From Synechococcaceae bacterium WB4_1_0192 (GTDB lineage: Bacteria; Cyanobacteriota; Cyanobacteriia; PCC-6307; Cyanobiaceae), in the NCBI GenBank assembly GCA_009926195.1, contig RFPK01000111.1, positions 1-6,750 on the forward strand: a stretch of 6,750 nucleotides of DNA, written 5' to 3'. Below, one piece after another: positions 5,526 to 6,750 of the stretch. The notes below the pieces were generated by a model. It saw only the letters and a list, made by a program, of their open reading frames with translations, was not told the origin of the DNA and searched no databases. A program made the position numbers and the translations under genes. Within the stretch, counting starts at the first letter, position 1; every line of letters begins with the position of its first letter.

Positions 5526-6182
5526 ATGGCTGAGATCTCCGCCAAGCTTGTCAAGGAACTGCGCGACGTCACCGGCGCAGGCATGATGGACTGCAAGAAA
5601 GCCCTGGCCGAGACCGGCGGCGACAAGGACAAGGCCGTTGAGTGGCTGCGTCAGAAGGGCATCGCCTCCGCTGAGAAGAAGTCCGGCCGCACCGCCGCTG
5701 AGGGTGCCATCGGTAGCTACATCCACACCGGCGCCCGCGTCGGCGTGCTGGTGGAAGTGAACTGCGAAACCGACTTCGTCGCCCGCGGTGAGATCTTCCA
5801 GGAGCTGATCCGCAACGTGGCGATGCAGGTCGCTGCCTGCCCCAGCGTCGATTACGTCAAGGTCGACGACATCCCCTCCGAGGTCGCCGATCGCGAGAAG
5901 CAGATCGAGATGGGCCGCGATGATCTCGCCGGCAAGAAGGAGGAGATGAAGGAGAAGATCGTGGCTGGCCGTATCGGCAAGCGCCTCAAGGAAATGGCCC
6001 TGATGGATCAGGCTTACATCAAGGACAGCGCCATCACCGTCGAGGAAATGGTGAAGCAGGTGGCTGGCAAGGTGGGCGAGAACATTCAGGTTCGTCGCTT
6101 CGTGCGCTTCAATCTCGGTGAGGGCATTGAAGTCGAGAAGATGGACTTCGCTGCTGAAGTGGCGGCGATGCAGGCTGCCTGA
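5526..6182 (+). CDS. tsf: Translation elongation factor Ts
   Basis: EF-Ts is the nucleotide-exchange factor that releases GDP from EF-Tu. At 218 residues this matches the short cyanobacterial/plastid form, which lacks the extended dimerisation region of the E. coli protein. The N-terminal UBA-like domain is present with VKELRDVTGAGMMDCKKALA (residues 9-28), including the TGAGMMDCK element that contacts EF-Tu. The core motif VLVEVNCETDFVAR (73-86) follows, then a C-terminal segment ending VGENIQVRRFVRFNLGEGIE. The start at 5526 is fixed by MAEISAKLVKELR. No Shine-Dalgarno is present; the preceding bases are a pyrimidine run, as is common for cyanobacterial highly expressed genes. It is probably co-transcribed with rpsB across a 122-bp gap containing a strong hairpin. 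Confidence 0.96.
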   Translation: MAEISAKLVKELRDVTGAGMMDCKKALAETGGDKDKAVEWLRQKGIASAEKKSGRTAAEGAIGSYIHTGARVGVLVEVNCETDFVARGEIFQELIRNVAMQVAACPSVDYVKVDDIPSEVADREKQIEMGRDDLAGKKEEMKEKIVAGRIGKRLKEMALMDQAYIKDSAITVEEMVKQVAGKVGENIQVRRFVRFNLGEGIEVEKMDFAAEVAAMQAA

Positions 6183-6203
6183 TCCGGATCGTTCCCTTCT
6201 CCC

Positions 6204-6750
6204 TTGCATCCCAACGCCCAGCCGCTTGAGGAGGCGCAGCGCCAGCTCAACCTGTTGCTCCAGCAGCAGGAGGAGCTGGCTCCTGGCCTGTATCGCGATC
6301 TGGCGCTGTACCTGCAGGTGTTGCGTGAAGGCCTGCTGCCGGCTGTGCAGCAGGCCTGTTTTCATCTGGCCACCCAGGTGGTCCCTGAGCGCTACAAGGA
6401 GCTGCCCAGCGAGCGGCGCCATCAGTTCCAGCAGCGTCTGGTGGTGCTGGTGCGCCGCTGCAGCACCTTGCTCACCGTGGAGCAGTTGATGGGCCTGGCG
6501 GCTCAGCAGCACCGTCGCGATCTGCGCCGCCGCGCCAGCCAGCGTCAGCGCCTGATGCAGGCCCTGCTGGAGGCTCGCAACCAGGCCCTGAATGATCTGG
6601 CCCGCCGCGACCAGCTCACCACCCTGCCCAACCGCAGCTACTTCCTCGAGCGCCTGAACCTGGAAAGCGAGCGCAGCCGCCAGAGCGGCAAGCCGTTGGC
6701 CCTGCTGTTCATCAACATCGACAAGTTCAAGCAGATCAATGAGACCTACG
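6204..6750 (+). CDS. GGDEF-domain protein (putative diguanylate cyclase), 3' end outside window
   Basis: An open frame follows the tsf stop in the same phase and continues off the right edge; 182 codons are visible from a TTG at 6204. Residues 1 to about 120 form a helical, Gln/Arg/Leu-rich region (LLLQQQEELAPGLYRDLALY and onward) that I do not recognise; it may be a sensor or dimerisation segment. From Asp136 (RRDQLTTLPNRSYFLERL) a GGDEF domain begins, reaching LALLFINIDKFKQINETY at the edge. The GG(D/E)EF signature itself is not visible. The position equal to PleD Asp327, the first Asp of the usual DIDxFK metal-binding motif, is Asn171 here, while the guanine-contacting Asn (PleD Asn335) is kept as Asn179. 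Cyclase activity is therefore uncertain. The start is uncertain because no ATG lies between the tsf stop and the conserved region. If active, it makes cyclic di-GMP from GTP. Confidence 0.78.
   Translation, partial: MHPNAQPLEEAQRQLNLLLQQQEELAPGLYRDLALYLQVLREGLLPAVQQACFHLATQVVPERYKELPSERRHQFQQRLVVLVRRCSTLLTVEQLMGLAAQQHRRDLRRRASQRQRLMQALLEARNQALNDLARRDQLTTLPNRSYFLERLNLESERSRQSGKPLALLFINIDKFKQINETY

Noticed and set aside
5487..6512. 341-codon minus-strand open frame
   Set aside because: It is antisense to tsf and the GGDEF gene, both secure on the plus strand; the Leu/His/Gln-rich translation is a shadow.
1..6750. Search for CRISPR arrays, tRNA genes, insertion sequences or defence cassettes
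   Set aside because: No spaced direct repeats, tRNA-like cloverleaf, transposase motifs or terminal inverted repeats were seen by eye on either strand.

Overview
The window reads as a stretch of a high-GC unicellular cyanobacterial chromosome, most like the Cyanobium / marine Synechococcus group. The evidence is a phycobilin-synthesis gene (pcyA-like), a DevBCA-type exporter cluster and cyanobacterial-type rpsB and tsf, all with strong G/C third-position bias. The assignment rests on protein recognition by eye; no search was run.

Layout. At the left edge the minus strand carries the 5' end of an M16 (insulinase-like) peptidase gene. It is divergent from the plus-strand genes, with only about 41 bp between the two starts and a perfect 12-bp palindrome in that gap. 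All remaining genes are on the plus strand. First comes one continuous 451-codon frame (201-1556) that begins as phycocyanobilin:ferredoxin oxidoreductase (PcyA) and ends as a DevB/HlyD periplasmic adaptor, lacking the C-terminal part of the first and the membrane-anchoring N-terminus of the second. It overlaps a devC permease (1556-2564) whose two halves lie in different frames and which lacks an internal block. An intact devA ATPase follows (2573-3301), then an unrecognised 51-residue very basic protein (3355-3510), a textbook intrinsic terminator (3542-3568) and a GT-A fold family 2 glycosyltransferase (3594-4526). The right third is the translation pair rpsB (4681-5403) and tsf (5526-6182), with a structured rpsB leader and a strong hairpin between the genes. 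The window ends inside a GGDEF-domain gene that follows tsf closely in the same frame.

How the genes fit together. DevB, DevC and DevA normally form one export machine (periplasmic adaptor, inner-membrane permease, ATPase) working with a TolC-like outer-membrane channel; here two of the three components are damaged. rpsB and tsf encode ribosomal protein S2 and elongation factor Ts. The glycosyltransferase, small basic protein and GGDEF gene have no evident functional link to them.

The most notable signal is the pair of internal deletions in one short operon: an in-frame pcyA::devB junction near 720-745 and a frame-breaking devC junction near 2192-2196. Everything around them looks intact and well conserved, so the deletions are either very recent or an assembly artefact. 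I did not find CRISPR arrays, tRNA or rRNA genes, insertion sequences, or a clear undescribed defence system.
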